Positions 1 to 9,138 of a stretch of DNA of 29,238 nucleotides are shown in pieces. How positions within the stretch are numbered: the first letter of the stretch is position 1; each line of letters starts with the position of its first letter. Source of the stretch: Oscillospiraceae bacterium (GTDB lineage: Bacteria; Bacillota_A; Clostridia; Oscillospirales; Oscillospiraceae); contig JAFTKA010000015.1 of the NCBI GenBank assembly GCA_017456105.1, positions 1 through 29,238 on the forward strand, in the 5' to 3' direction. A program made the translations under genes and the position numbers. Under the pieces are notes generated by a model. The model searched no databases and was not told the DNA's origin. It saw only the letters and a program-made list of their open reading frames with translations.

Positions 1-3000
1 GCGAACGGCGCAGTAACCGGTATCGAAGGCGGTAAGGTTGCCGTTTCCGGCAGTAAGGCGACCATCACCCTGCCCAGAACAGCTTTGGGCATCACGATTC
101 CCGAGTATCACGCTACAGAGCGGTTTACCGTGGCGGGCAAGACACTGAAGCTGGAATTCGTGGGCTATGAGTCCATCGCCGAAGAATATCTGAAGAGCCA
201 GGCACTTAAGGACTTTGTGGCAACTCTTAAGAAGGTTGAGGGCGATATTACTCTGCCTCAGACCTATACCTCCCAGTTCGTGGACGGTAAGCTGACCATG
301 GAATGGAGCAGCGATACCCTCCGAGTAATGGACAACAACGGTAAGGTCAAGCGGCCTGCCAAGGTGGACGCTCTGGTCCGTCTGAGCCTGGTGGTTGATG
401 GAAAGACCCTGGCTACCTACGATGCCAATGTGATGGCTACGGGCAAGCCCGATCTGGCTTCCACCAACGAGGTGAGAGTGCCCTTCGGTGCAGATATCAA
501 GCTGGACGGTGCTATTTCCGAGCAGGGCTGGAGCATGAACAACAACCTGGCAACTGCTGACGCGGTCATCGGCAAGATGGGCGTTCAGTGGGATACCGAG
601 TATCTGTACATGGCATTCCAGTACGGTAAGGCCAAGAGCCTGACCATCACCCTGGACGGCAAGACCGCCAATGTGAACATCTCCAACGTCTCTTCTTCCG
701 GCGACCTGAAGATCGCACAGATCAAGAAGGGCAGCTACCTGGAGCTGAAGATCGCCCTGAAGGATCTGGGCCTTGCAAACATTATCGACTACGGCGAGAA
801 GATCGCCGCCAAGGTGATGCTGGACGGCGCGACCTTCGACGGTACCTTTATCTTGAGCAGTATGCAGTGGTTCGCAACTGATAACCCCGCTCACCGCTAT
901 GTCAAGCGTGAGGACTCCATGGACGTGGAAGATCCTCTGCTGGAGCTGCAGGACAACTCCACAGAAGATGAGCAGGACTACATTTACGCCGGCTGGTATA
1001 CCAACGACGATGGCTACTATATGTACGACATCTATGGCGGTGAGAACAGCAAGGCCGCGATCGTTACGGCGATGGCCTTTGTCAACAGCACTCTGGCCGG
1101 TACTGAGGTGTTTGCTCCCATGGAGAAGTCCGGCGAAGTGAGCCTGTATACCGAGTTTGACATTCAGCCCCTGTCCATGCCCGTCTATAAGGGCGGTGTC
1201 AGCGAGGAAAACAGGGTCGGTGCCCATACCTTTATGGCTACTGCAGGCTTTAGCTGGCAGATCGGCGGCTACGCCAACAAGATCGAAGAGACCTCCGAGT
1301 GGCTGTCCTTGGGTATGTACCTCAGTGAGGGCGGTCTGAACATCATCGTCCGTGTTGGCAGAAATGACTTCTATTCCTTCCCCACTGGCAAGCAGCTTGG
1401 TGATATGTTCCGGATCGGCGTTGGCTGGGATACCGAGGATACCCTCCACCTGTTCGTGGACGGTGAGAAGCTCGGCGAGGTAGAGAAGGCTGTAAACTAC
1501 GGTACGACTATGTCTAACGGCGGTCTGCAGTTCCGTATTACCCGTAATGCCAATCCTGCCGCCTGCGAATCCGACAGCTTCAAGATCAATATTTCCAATA
1601 TGGCCATGGGTTACTACTATGGCGAGTGCATGGTGGATAACATCACCTTCAACGATATCCGTGATGAGAACATCAACTCTGAAGCTATCACCATGGATCT
1701 GAATTTGATGGATGAGTATGTCAATCCCCAGCTGTCCTCCGGCAAGCTAACATGGAGCAGCACCGGTACTGCCATTGCTCCCGACGGCACCGTAACCCGT
1801 CCCGAGGACAAGAGCTACGATCTGAACCGCCTGACCGTAACCAACGAGCTGGGCCACTCCAAGGAGATCATCACCGCAGTCAAGGGCTTCAAGGAACTGG
1901 ACGATATGTTCTTCCTGAGAGACGACTACGATATGTACCATGGCGTAGGCCAGAAGTACAACGGCGGTGCGTTCTTCAACCTTGATATGGAGAATACCTC
2001 TGTTATCAAGGATCTGAAGGAAACGAAGAAGATCAGCGTTGTGAAGATCACGGCTCTGGAGCATGAGAGCCGTTTGGACCCGGATAACGTTACCCTGTGG
2101 GTCAGCGACGACAACGCAAACTACACTCCCGTCAAGAACTTTAAGCTCCTGCATAAGGATAATGAAACCTATCTGTACGGCTTCGAGGCTGAGGGCAGAT
2201 ATGTGAAGGTCCACTCTGCTCACTTCGACAGCTCCTATGTCTACAGCAAGTGCTTCTACCCGGAGATGCTGGATGCATACTACGAGGAGACCTTCGGCGA
2301 TAACGGTCAGAGCTTCGGCACAAAGAAGACCGTTACTGTGAAGAACAAGGAATCTGTGGATATGATGGATATGCCCTGGACCTTTACGGCTCAGGAGCTG
2401 GGCATTGTATCCCTGGCAGAGGATATGGCTGACGTGCGTATCTTCTGCGGCGATGAGCTCCTGTACCACTATGCAGAAGACGGCATGATCACTGTCCGGA
2501 TCCCCGAGGTAAAGGCGGGCGGCAGTGTGAAGATCAAGGTCCTGTCCGGCAACAAGGACGCCATGGATATCTCCAATAAGGAAGGTGTCCACGAGGTCAT
2601 CTACGGCACCCGTGAGTTCTTCTACTCTACCGGCAAGAATACCGATGTGATCTACGATCCTTATTACCGTACCAGAGGTATGGCGGTCCTGAATGACGGC
2701 ACCATCATTACCACTCTGCGTGCCAACTCCACCACCGATGAAAACAAGGTGGACTGCCGTGTATGGCTCTATTCCACCGATCACGGCAGATCCTGGAAGT
2801 ACATGGGTGTTGCTGAGGAATTCATGGTAGGACCTGCTCTTGGCGGTATGCTCTACGACAGCCACGCCAATGTGCTCTTCTCCTTCGGCTATACCAGCCA
2901 TCCGGACGGCCGCGAGGGCCTGGAGACCGGTCTTGTAAAGCTGGATCTGAATAACGGCATTGAAAACGCCAAGTGGGAATATGTAACCCGTCTGTCTGGC

Positions 3001-4404
3001 GACCTGCCCCGTGCTTTCAACTACAACGACGGCACACTCTTAAGCTGCTACGACGGCGAAGGCCCCAATGTGGATATGGTCGTCATGCTGGTGTCTTCTT
3101 GGGAAGGCGAGGCTATGAACGAGTCCTATGACCGCTGTGTCTACACCACCGATGCCGGTAAGACCTGGCAGATCAGTGAGACCCAAATTACCATTCCCGG
3201 CATCAAGCCCGGTTTCGAGTCCGGTGTTTCCGAACCCACTACCCTGGAGCTGGACGACGGCACACTGGTCATGACCGCCCGTTATCAGGACGGCGAGACC
3301 ATCAGCTTCGCTTACGCCTACTCTCTCGACCACGGCGTAACCTGGGAAGATGCCAAACCCAGTGAGATCTACACCATCAATACTCAGCCTATGTTCCTGG
3401 AGACAAACGATGAGTTCGACGTCTTCTGCTGGGCAGGTAACAATATCCAGGGCGGCGAAAGCTACCAGCGGTATCCCCAGAACCTGGCGATCCCGGTCGT
3501 TGCTGAGGATCACAGCAACATCAAGGTAATGGCAGTGCAGAACACCTATCAGAGAAGCTACTTCCAGAATCTGAAGGTGGATAACTCCAGAAACACCAAC
3601 CTGTTCCTGACCTACACCCACGATGGTGCGATCCTGATCGACTCTCCCATCGGCAGCCTGCATATGCTGACCCGTGTGGACGATTATAAGAACTACATCA
3701 CCAAGACCAAGGGTTCTTATGACTCCTTCGAAAACTCCACGACCCGGTTCGAAGGCTGGTCCGACATTGAGGGTATGACCGCCGCTTCCGACGTGATGTC
3801 CACTGACGGTAAGTACTCTATGCAGCTGTTCGGTCAGTCCGTCCGTTCCGTGCCTTACTTCCGTGAAGGCTCCGTCAGCTTCGACCTGTACTGGGACGGT
3901 GCTGAGTTCAAGTTCGAGCTGGAGACCACTTACTCTCCTGAGTTTATGTACGGCTCTCCCACTGCCTTCATCATCGACCATGAGGGTAATGTGCTGGACC
4001 ATAATCGCGTGGATACCGGCATCGATGTGGCCGAAGGCTGGAACAGGCTGGTGGTAGATGTGGATCTGCCCAATGGTGCTGTAACCGTTGCCGCTAATGG
4101 CAGCGAGGCTAAGGATCTGGCTATCAACCCCGACTTCGACGAGTACGTAACCTACATCGCACTGCACGCCGACAACTACGTGTATGTTGACAACTTCACT
4201 CAGACCGGTGAGCCTGCAGATGTAAAGCCCGAGACCAAGGATAATGGCGACGATGGCTTCGACCTGACCGCGATCCTGCTGGTGGGCGTACCTGTTCTGG
4301 TCGTGGCTGCGGCCGCAGTTCTGGTGCTTCTGAAGAAGAAAAAGGCTGCAAAGCCTGCTGACGCAGAAACTACCGAGAACCCCGAGACCCCTGACGAGCA
4401 GTAA
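1..4404 (+). CDS. Large surface protein with sialidase-like Asp-box domain, C-terminal part
   Basis: The frame is open from base 1, so the start lies outside the window; 1467 residues are visible. In order there are an Ig-like segment (about 55-115), a CBM9-like unit beginning IKLDGAISE (about 160-285), a LamG/concanavalin-like region (about 380-540), a second Ig-like segment (about 555-620), a discoidin-like region (about 670-760), and a sialidase-type beta-propeller (about 870-1220). The propeller has three Asp boxes: STDHGRSW at 925, TTDAGKTW at 1049 and SLDHGVTW at 1108. R890 fits the first Arg of sialidases, and SEPTTLEL with E1078 and R1094 fits the Glu and second Arg; I could not place the third Arg. 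A jelly-roll-like tail is followed by one membrane helix (about 1422-1444), KKKK and an acidic end, so the protein is probably held on the cell surface. A glycan-degrading or glycan-binding role is inference. Confidence 0.8.
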   Translation, partial: ANGAVTGIEGGKVAVSGSKATITLPRTALGITIPEYHATERFTVAGKTLKLEFVGYESIAEEYLKSQALKDFVATLKKVEGDITLPQTYTSQFVDGKLTMEWSSDTLRVMDNNGKVKRPAKVDALVRLSLVVDGKTLATYDANVMATGKPDLASTNEVRVPFGADIKLDGAISEQGWSMNNNLATADAVIGKMGVQWDTEYLYMAFQYGKAKSLTITLDGKTANVNISNVSSSGDLKIAQIKKGSYLELKIALKDLGLANIIDYGEKIAAKVMLDGATFDGTFILSSMQWFATDNPAHRYVKREDSMDVEDPLLELQDNSTEDEQDYIYAGWYTNDDGYYMYDIYGGENSKAAIVTAMAFVNSTLAGTEVFAPMEKSGEVSLYTEFDIQPLSMPVYKGGVSEENRVGAHTFMATAGFSWQIGGYANKIEETSEWLSLGMYLSEGGLNIIVRVGRNDFYSFPTGKQLGDMFRIGVGWDTEDTLHLFVDGEKLGEVEKAVNYGTTMSNGGLQFRITRNANPAACESDSFKINISNMAMGYYYGECMVDNITFNDIRDENINSEAITMDLNLMDEYVNPQLSSGKLTWSSTGTAIAPDGTVTRPEDKSYDLNRLTVTNELGHSKEIITAVKGFKELDDMFFLRDDYDMYHGVGQKYNGGAFFNLDMENTSVIKDLKETKKISVVKITALEHESRLDPDNVTLWVSDDNANYTPVKNFKLLHKDNETYLYGFEAEGRYVKVHSAHFDSSYVYSKCFYPEMLDAYYEETFGDNGQSFGTKKTVTVKNKESVDMMDMPWTFTAQELGIVSLAEDMADVRIFCGDELLYHYAEDGMITVRIPEVKAGGSVKIKVLSGNKDAMDISNKEGVHEVIYGTREFFYSTGKNTDVIYDPYYRTRGMAVLNDGTIITTLRANSTTDENKVDCRVWLYSTDHGRSWKYMGVAEEFMVGPALGGMLYDSHANVLFSFGYTSHPDGREGLETGLVKLDLNNGIENAKWEYVTRLSGDLPRAFNYNDGTLLSCYDGEGPNVDMVVMLVSSWEGEAMNESYDRCVYTTDAGKTWQISETQITIPGIKPGFESGVSEPTTLELDDGTLVMTARYQDGETISFAYAYSLDHGVTWEDAKPSEIYTINTQPMFLETNDEFDVFCWAGNNIQGGESYQRYPQNLAIPVVAEDHSNIKVMAVQNTYQRSYFQNLKVDNSRNTNLFLTYTHDGAILIDSPIGSLHMLTRVDDYKNYITKTKGSYDSFENSTTRFEGWSDIEGMTAASDVMSTDGKYSMQLFGQSVRSVPYFREGSVSFDLYWDGAEFKFELETTYSPEFMYGSPTAFIIDHEGNVLDHNRVDTGIDVAEGWNRLVVDVDLPNGAVTVAANGSEAKDLAINPDFDEYVTYIALHADNYVYVDNFTQTGEPADVKPETKDNGDDGFDLTAILLVGVPVLVVAAAAVLVLLKKKKAAKPADAETTENPETPDEQ

Positions 4405-4412
4405 TTGAAAAC

Positions 4413-4477
4413 CCGGGAGGGGAGACCCTCCCGGACAGGGAAAATTCAACCCCCGAAGGCTAATGGCCTTCGGGGGT
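4413..4477 (+). terminator. Two hairpins after the sialidase-like gene
   Basis: The first hairpin has a perfect 9-bp stem (4413-4421 with 4426-4434) and a GAGA loop. The second has a perfect 12-bp stem (4449-4460 with 4466-4477). Neither has a strong U run on the + strand. On the - strand the second is followed by TTGAATTTT, so it could also act as a back-up terminator for ygiQ. Confidence 0.6.
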
Positions 4478-4484
4478 AAATTTC

Positions 4485-4518
4485 ATATAAAAACGCCCAC
4501 CTTGGAAAAGGTGGGCGT
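4485..4518 (-). terminator. Terminator of the YgiQ-family gene
   Basis: Perfect 11-bp stem (4493-4503 with 4508-4518) with a GGAA loop. On the - strand it is followed by TTTTTATAT, a classical intrinsic terminator, 5 bases past the ygiQ stop codon. Confidence 0.8.
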
Positions 4519-4523
4519 AAAAC

Positions 4524-6395
4524 TTATTTCCGGCGGGCGGGGCGTTTTCCTTTTTGAGGCCGTTTTGCTATGGGCTTGGGAGGAGGCTTCAGAGGGCCTT
4601 GCCGGGGCGGTATTGCCCGGATCAGGCACTTAGGTGTCGAGCCGATCAAATCCTCTCTGTGAGCCTTCAGCAGGGCCTCCTTGACCAGGTAATAGTTCTT
4701 GGGGTTGCGGTACTGAATGAGAGCCCTCTGCATGGCCTTTTCGTGGGGGTCGGTGGGCACGTAGACCTTATCCATGGTGCGGGGATCAAGCCCGGTGTAG
4801 TACATCACCGTGGACAAGGTGGAGGGTGTAGGATAGAAATCCTGGACCTGCTCCGGATTGTAGCCCATTTCCCGAATGTACTCAGCCAAGGCGATGGCCT
4901 CCTTCAGGGACGAGCCCGGGTGGCTGGACATAAGATAGGGAACCAGGTACTGATTCATACCGTACTGCTTGTTTAAGGCAAAGTACTTGTCCACAAACTT
5001 GTTATACACCGCATTTCGGGGCTTGCCCATACGGTCCAAAACTGCGTCAGCCACGTGTTCCGGAGCGACCTTTAGCTGTCCGGAAATGTGGAACTGCACC
5101 AGCTCCTTGAAGAAGGTGTCCTTCTTATCAGCCAGCAGATAGTCAAAGCGGATACCGCTCCGCACAAAGACCTTTTTGACCCCGGGGATCTTCCTGAGTT
5201 TTCGCAGAAGTGCCACATAGTCGGTGTGATCGGCCTTCATATTTTTGCAGGGAGTGGGGTACAGGCACTGCCGTCCGCCGCAAGCACCCTTACTTAGCTG
5301 CTTTTCGCAGGCCGGGTGGCGGAAGTCGGCGGTGGGACCGCCCACGTCGTGGATATAGCCCTTGAAATCCCTGTCCTTTACCATCAGCTCCGCTTCTGCG
5401 ATGATGGATTCGTGGCTGCGGGTCTGAATAATGCGGCCCTGATGGAAGGTCAGAGCACAGAAGGAGCATGCACCGAAGCAGCCCCGGTTGCTGACTAAGC
5501 TAAATTTGACCTCCTCGATGGCAGGCACGCCACCGGCCTTTTCATAGCTGGGGTGATAGGTACGGCAGTAGGGAAGGTCGTAAACCGCGTCCATTTCCGC
5601 AGTTGTCAGAGGCTTTTGGGGCGGATTCTGCACAACATAGCCCTTGCCGTAGGGCTCGGCAAGCCTTTTGGCGGTGAAGGGGTCGCAGTTGCCGTACTGA
5701 ATCTTGAAGCTTTCCGCATAACTGCGTTTATTGGTCTTTAGCTGCTCAAAAGAGGGGAGAATGATGGTAGGAAGGCTCTCGTCCAGCTTTTCTGTACGGA
5801 ACACCGTGCCGTCAATATAGGTGATGTCTTTCACATCAAGGCCGGAGTTAAGAGCTTCCGCGATCTCCACGATGCTCTTTTCGCCCATACCGTACATCAG
5901 AAGGTCTGCCTGAGAGTCAAGCAATATGGAGCGTTTTAAGGACTCGGACCAGTAGTCGTAATGGGCGAGCCGCCGCAGGCTGGCTTCGATACCGCCGATC
6001 AGGATCGGTACGTCTTTATAGACCTGACGGATCAGGTTGCAATACACTACCGTGGCGTAATCCGGACGTTTTCCCATAACACCGCCGGGGGTGAAGGCGT
6101 CGTTCTTGCGGCGGTGCTTGGTAACGGAATAATGGTTCACCATAGAGTCCATATTGCCGCCGGATACCAAAAAGCCCAGCCGGGGACGGCCGTAAATATC
6201 AATGGACTTGGGATTTTTCCAGTCCGGCTGGGAGATGATGCCCACCGTATAGCCTGCATTTTCCAAAACGCGGCTGATAATAGCGTGGCCGAAGGAGGGG
6301 TGATCCACATAGGCATCACCGATCACATACACAAAGTCGCACTGTTCCCAGCCGCGATTGGCCATATCCTGTTTGCAAACCGGCAGAAAATCCAT
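4524..6395 (-). CDS. ygiQ: YgiQ family radical SAM protein
   Basis: A 623-residue protein of the YgiQ (UPF0313) radical SAM family; the substrate of the family is not established. The radical SAM cluster motif CxxxCxxC is intact as C306, C310 and C313 within [18 protein letters not shown]. The N-terminal MDFLPV and the segment SEPDW-like 'QPDWKNP' are typical of the family, and the C-terminus is a Pro/Lys/Arg-rich tail. The ATG at 6395 was chosen because GGAGG (6401-6405 on the - strand) lies 5 bases upstream and the protein then begins at the family's usual start; the reading frame extends 33 codons further upstream without a ribosome site. It is monocistronic, between the terminator of the dehydrogenase gene and its own. 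Function beyond radical SAM chemistry is not claimed. Confidence 0.9.
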   Translation of the reverse strand: MDFLPVCKQDMANRGWEQCDFVYVIGDAYVDHPSFGHAIISRVLENAGYTVGIISQPDWKNPKSIDIYGRPRLGFLVSGGNMDSMVNHYSVTKHRRKNDAFTPGGVMGKRPDYATVVYCNLIRQVYKDVPILIGGIEASLRRLAHYDYWSESLKRSILLDSQADLLMYGMGEKSIVEIAEALNSGLDVKDITYIDGTVFRTEKLDESLPTIILPSFEQLKTNKRSYAESFKIQYGNCDPFTAKRLAEPYGKGYVVQNPPQKPLTTAEMDAVYDLPYCRTYHPSYEKAGGVPAIEEVKFSLVSNRGCFGACSFCALTFHQGRIIQTRSHESIIAEAELMVKDRDFKGYIHDVGGPTADFRHPACEKQLSKGACGGRQCLYPTPCKNMKADHTDYVALLRKLRKIPGVKKVFVRSGIRFDYLLADKKDTFFKELVQFHISGQLKVAPEHVADAVLDRMGKPRNAVYNKFVDKYFALNKQYGMNQYLVPYLMSSHPGSSLKEAIALAEYIREMGYNPEQVQDFYPTPSTLSTVMYYTGLDPRTMDKVYVPTDPHEKAMQRALIQYRNPKNYYLVKEALLKAHREDLIGSTPKCLIRAIPPRQGPLKPPPKPIAKRPQKGKRPARRK

Positions 6396-6420
6396 GGTTA
6401 CCTCCGTAAGCGTTTTTATC

Positions 6421-6449
6421 AGTATAGCATTTTTTCTGCCAAAAGGGAA
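6421..6449 (-). promoter_or_regulatory. Probable extended -10 promoter of ygiQ
   Basis: On the - strand the sequence reads TGCTATACT (6429 to 6421), an extended -10 element. The -35 position 17 bases away is poor (TTCCCT). It lies directly downstream of the dehydrogenase terminator and 26 bases before the ygiQ start. Confidence 0.45.
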
Positions 6450-6452
6450 GAA

Positions 6453-6493
6453 AAAATCTGCACCCCATTTACATACCGCGTAAATGGGGTGCA
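6453..6493 (-). terminator. Terminator of the lactate/malate dehydrogenase gene
   Basis: Perfect 13-bp stem (6459-6471 with 6481-6493) and a 9-base loop, followed on the - strand by GATTTTTTC. It begins 15 bases past the stop codon. Confidence 0.85.
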
Positions 6494-6507
6494 ATCTTTG
6501 GAAAAGA

Positions 6508-7452
6508 TCAGATGTTGATCTGGGAAATAACTTCCTTCAGCTTGTTGGCACTGTTCTGGAGTTTTACGATTTCTTCGTCGGACAGCTTGCTCAGGATCTT
6601 GCCCCGGACACCGTGGCGGTCTACCAGGCACAAGGTGGAAAGGCACACGTCGTCCACACCGTACTCGCCGTGCATCATGGTGGAAACGGTCAGGGCAGTG
6701 CCTGCACCGTTATAAATGCATTTGCAGATATGGCATACGGACATACTCACCGCAAAGAAGGTAGCACCCTTGTTTTCAATGATAATGCCGCCGGACTTCT
6801 TCACGAAGGTCTCGATCTCCTCGTACTCCTGATTCCAGTCGATCCGGTCTTTGTCGGGAGAATTTTCCTTGTAATCTTCAATGTGGTTGTTGGCAATGGT
6901 GGCTAGGGACCAGGGCACAAAGGAGCTGTCGCCGTGCTCACCGTACACGTGGGCGTGGACATTCTTGGGGCTGATGTGGAATCGCTTGGCAAGCTCGGAC
7001 TGCAGACGGCTGGTGTCCAGGATTGTACCGGAGCCTACGATCTGTCGCTCGGGAAGACCGGAGACCTTATGGAACACGTAGGTCAGAACGTCCACAGGAT
7101 TGGATACGATCACATAGACGGCCTCAGGTGCGTGGGGAACGACATTCTTTGCCACGTCCTTGAGAATATTCACATTGGTCTGTGCCAGATCCAGCCGGGA
7201 CATACCGGGCTTTCTGGCAATACCGCAGGTAATTACAACAATATCAGAGCCGGCGGTCTCAGCATAGTCGCCGCTGCGGACGATGGCAGGGGAATGGAAG
7301 GGAGCACCCTGATAGATGTCCATAGCCTCGCCGGAGGCCTTCTTTTCGTTGATGTCTACCAAAACGATCTCAGAGGCGATGCCCTGAATCATCATATCAT
7401 TGGCGATGGTAGCACCGACGCTGCCTGCACCGATCACGCTGATTTTACTCAT
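6508..7452 (-). CDS. L-lactate/malate dehydrogenase family enzyme
   Basis: A 314-residue NAD-dependent 2-hydroxyacid dehydrogenase of the LDH/MDH superfamily, cytoplasmic, interconverting a 2-oxoacid and its L-2-hydroxyacid. Visible are the Rossmann motif GAGSVG (8-13), D33 for NAD binding, the mobile loop ARKPGMSR (79-86), D146/R149 in LDTSR, and catalytic H173 in GEHGDS. The residue that sets specificity (Gln102 in classical LDH) is Arg80 here, as in malate dehydrogenases, while the following LDL and KGAT segments look LDH-like. The substrate is therefore uncertain: database homologues may be named lactate dehydrogenase, but the loop argues for oxaloacetate/malate. The ATG at 7452 has AGGAG (7461-7465) 8 bases upstream. 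The gene has its own near-perfect promoter and terminator. Confidence 0.9.
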   Translation of the reverse strand: MSKISVIGAGSVGATIANDMMIQGIASEIVLVDINEKKASGEAMDIYQGAPFHSPAIVRSGDYAETAGSDIVVITCGIARKPGMSRLDLAQTNVNILKDVAKNVVPHAPEAVYVIVSNPVDVLTYVFHKVSGLPERQIVGSGTILDTSRLQSELAKRFHISPKNVHAHVYGEHGDSSFVPWSLATIANNHIEDYKENSPDKDRIDWNQEYEEIETFVKKSGGIIIENKGATFFAVSMSVCHICKCIYNGAGTALTVSTMMHGEYGVDDVCLSTLCLVDRHGVRGKILSKLSDEEIVKLQNSANKLKEVISQINI

Positions 7453-7492
7453 AAATAACACTCCTTTATGTCGCAGGAGAAATCGCCCTGCA

Positions 7493-7549
7493 TTTATCGA
7501 TATCATTATATTGATTTCATCAGGAAATGTCAATGAATATATCGATAAA
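7493..7549. promoter_or_regulatory. Paired palindromic operator-like sites flanking the dehydrogenase promoter
   Basis: TTTATCGATAT (7493-7503) and ATATCGATAAA (7539-7549) form a perfect 11-base inverted repeat. Each half contains the palindrome TATCGATA, and the centres are about 45 bp apart. One lies just upstream of the -35 and the other next to the expected transcription start, as for a repressor that bridges a promoter. The motif is not the Rex site (TTGTTAA type) usual at fermentation genes; the binding protein is unknown. Confidence 0.5.
7505..7533 (-). promoter_or_regulatory. Consensus sigma-A promoter of the dehydrogenase gene
   Basis: On the - strand TTGACA (7533-7528), a 17-base spacer and TATAAT (7510-7505): both hexamers are perfect. 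The promoter is flanked by the inverted repeat described separately. Confidence 0.9.
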
Positions 7550-7639
7550 ACTTTACCGAAAAATCTGCCCAGATCTTTCCTAAAATTAGGCAATCTGTAT
7601 GTCAAATGAGTATCTTTGATATGTGGGCAGAGGTCAAAG

Positions 7640-7800
7640 AAGGCGGCAAGACAAACAACTCGCACTCGTCGGCGTACAGGTAGTACGGTAGAGTGCGAGT
7701 TGTGTAGTAAGTCAAGCCTTGCGGAGCAAGCATTTTACCCCTCAGTCGTCAAAAATCAAAGATTTTTGCCACCTTCTCCCCGGGGAGAAGGCTTTGATCC
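7640..7800. repeat. Cluster of hairpins, REP/MITE-like, between pepT and the dehydrogenase gene
   Basis: Four inverted repeats follow each other: a 12-bp stem 7656-7667/7691-7702 (CAACTCGCACTC and its complement) enclosing CGTAC/GTACG; a short CTTGC/GCAAG stem; an 8-bp stem 7750-7757/7761-7768; and a perfect 20-base palindrome 7772-7791 (CCTTCTCCCC/GGGGAGAAGG). No reading frame stands out. It fills most of the 426-base gap between the genes; bases 7801-7878 hold nothing I recognise apart from two CGTCAAAA copies on the - strand. Confidence 0.5.
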
Positions 7801-7878
7801 GCTACAATTAATTCATCATATTGCATTTTGACGGTTGGCGGCTATTTTGACGCTCTGATCAGGATTTAGGCAGTTGTA

Positions 7879-9081
7879 TTAAATAGTTGTTAGAATCTCA
7901 ATCAGCAGCTTCGTACATAACTCCATGTCTTCAATGGGGATATATTCGAACCGGCCGTGGTAGTTCTGTCCGCCGGTGCAGAGGTTGGGGCAGGGCAGGC
8001 CCTCGTAGGAAAGTCTGGCACCGTCCGTGCCGCCCCGAATGGGGACGACCTTGGGTGTGATCCCCACAGCCTCCATGGCCTTTTTGGCCCGATCCACGAT
8101 ATACATACAGGGTTCGATCTTCTGACGCATATTGTAGTAGCTGTCCCTGATGGTCAGCTCCACCGTGCCTTTTCCGTACTTAACGTTGAGATGCTCTGCG
8201 GCGGCCTCCATAAGCCGCTTCTTGGCCTGGAATTTCTCCATATCGTGATCCCGGATAATATACCGCAGGGTGCTTTCCTCCACCTGGCCCTGCATATCCG
8301 TCAGGTGGATAAAGCCCTCGTAGCCGCAGGTATGCTCCGGCCGCTGCTTTTCCGGCAGCAGACGCTGGAACTCCATGGCGATCAATTGAGAGTTGACCAT
8401 CTTGTCCTTGGCAGCTCCCGGGTGAATGTTAAGACCCCGGAAGACCACCTTTGCTCCGGCAGCGTTGAAGTTTTCGTATTCAAGTTCGCCCAGTGTGCCG
8501 CCGTCGGCGGTGTAGGCGTAATCGGCACCGAAATCCTTCACATTGAACCGGTCTGCACCCCGGCCGATCTCCTCGTCGGGGGTAAAGCCAATCTTCAAGG
8601 TGGCGTGGCTCATTTTGGTTTTCAGTAAAAACTCCGCTGCGGTCAGGATCTCGGCAATGCCGGCCTTGTCGTCAGCACCCAAAAGGGTGGTGCCGTCGGT
8701 TACGATCAGATGCTTGCCGCGATTCATTTTCAGGCTCTCGTAATCGGCTTCCCGCAGGTAAATGCCCTTCTCCTCGTTCAGGAGGATATCCCCACCATTA
8801 TATTCCACGATCCGGGCTTTGATGTTCTCACCGCTGGCGTCGGGAGAGGTGTCCATGTGGGCGATCAGGCCAATGGTGGGCAGCTTAGGGTCGCCGGGTA
8901 CTGTGCCGTACACATAGCCGTCTTCGTCTATGTGGGCGTCTGCAATGCCCATGGCAAGCATTTCCTCCACCAGAGCCTGACCGAATACCTTCTGCTTGGC
9001 AGTGGAGGGGCAGGTTTCGGAAAACTCGTCGGACTGGGTATCAAAGGAAACGTATTTCAAAAAGCGTTCAGAAACGGTCAT
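7879..9081 (-). CDS. pepT: Peptidase T (aminotripeptidase)
   Basis: A 400-residue M20-family zinc aminopeptidase that releases the N-terminal residue of tripeptides in the cytoplasm. Metal and catalytic motifs are present: H75 and D77 in AHMDTSPD, D137 in GADDKAG, E170/E171 in TPDEEIGRG, D193 in TADGG, and the C-terminal RGGTDGARLS and NYHGRFE with the last His ligand. Length is normal for PepT. The ATG at 9081 was preferred over an in-frame ATG three codons upstream, because AGGAG (9090-9094) sits 8 bases before it and would overlap the upstream one. The gene follows the ackA terminator; no separate promoter is obvious, so some read-through may drive it. Confidence 0.95.
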   Translation of the reverse strand: MTVSERFLKYVSFDTQSDEFSETCPSTAKQKVFGQALVEEMLAMGIADAHIDEDGYVYGTVPGDPKLPTIGLIAHMDTSPDASGENIKARIVEYNGGDILLNEEKGIYLREADYESLKMNRGKHLIVTDGTTLLGADDKAGIAEILTAAEFLLKTKMSHATLKIGFTPDEEIGRGADRFNVKDFGADYAYTADGGTLGELEYENFNAAGAKVVFRGLNIHPGAAKDKMVNSQLIAMEFQRLLPEKQRPEHTCGYEGFIHLTDMQGQVEESTLRYIIRDHDMEKFQAKKRLMEAAAEHLNVKYGKGTVELTIRDSYYNMRQKIEPCMYIVDRAKKAMEAVGITPKVVPIRGGTDGARLSYEGLPCPNLCTGGQNYHGRFEYIPIEDMELCTKLLIEILTTI

Positions 9082-9102
9082 AATTGACACTCCTTTTATG
9101 AA

Positions 9103-9130
9103 AAGAGCCGCCGCAAAGGCGGCGGCTCTT
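9103..9130 (-). terminator. Terminator of ackA
   Basis: Perfect GC-rich 12-bp stem (9103-9114 with 9119-9130), four-base loop, followed on the - strand by TTCATAAAA; the stem itself ends in CTCTT, giving TTTT. It lies 8 bases past the ackA stop. Confidence 0.8.
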
Positions 9131-9138
9131 CAGAAATC

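Noticed and set aside
1747..2901. Long - strand frame of 384 codons inside the sialidase-like gene; similar ones at 3040-4449, 12097-13488 and 27810-29099
   Set aside because: Their residues are the low-information, His/Val/Gly-rich kind produced antisense to biased codons, they lack ribosome sites, and the + strand proteins have clear domains.
7493..7549. Rex (NADH-sensing) operator at the dehydrogenase promoter
   Set aside because: Expected from gene function, but the TTGTTAA/TTAACAA-type half-sites are absent; the palindrome is TATCGATA.
7453..7665. Upstream extension of the dehydrogenase frame
   Set aside because: It runs through the promoter; the ATG at 7452 has a ribosome site and gives the standard [10 protein letters not shown] start.
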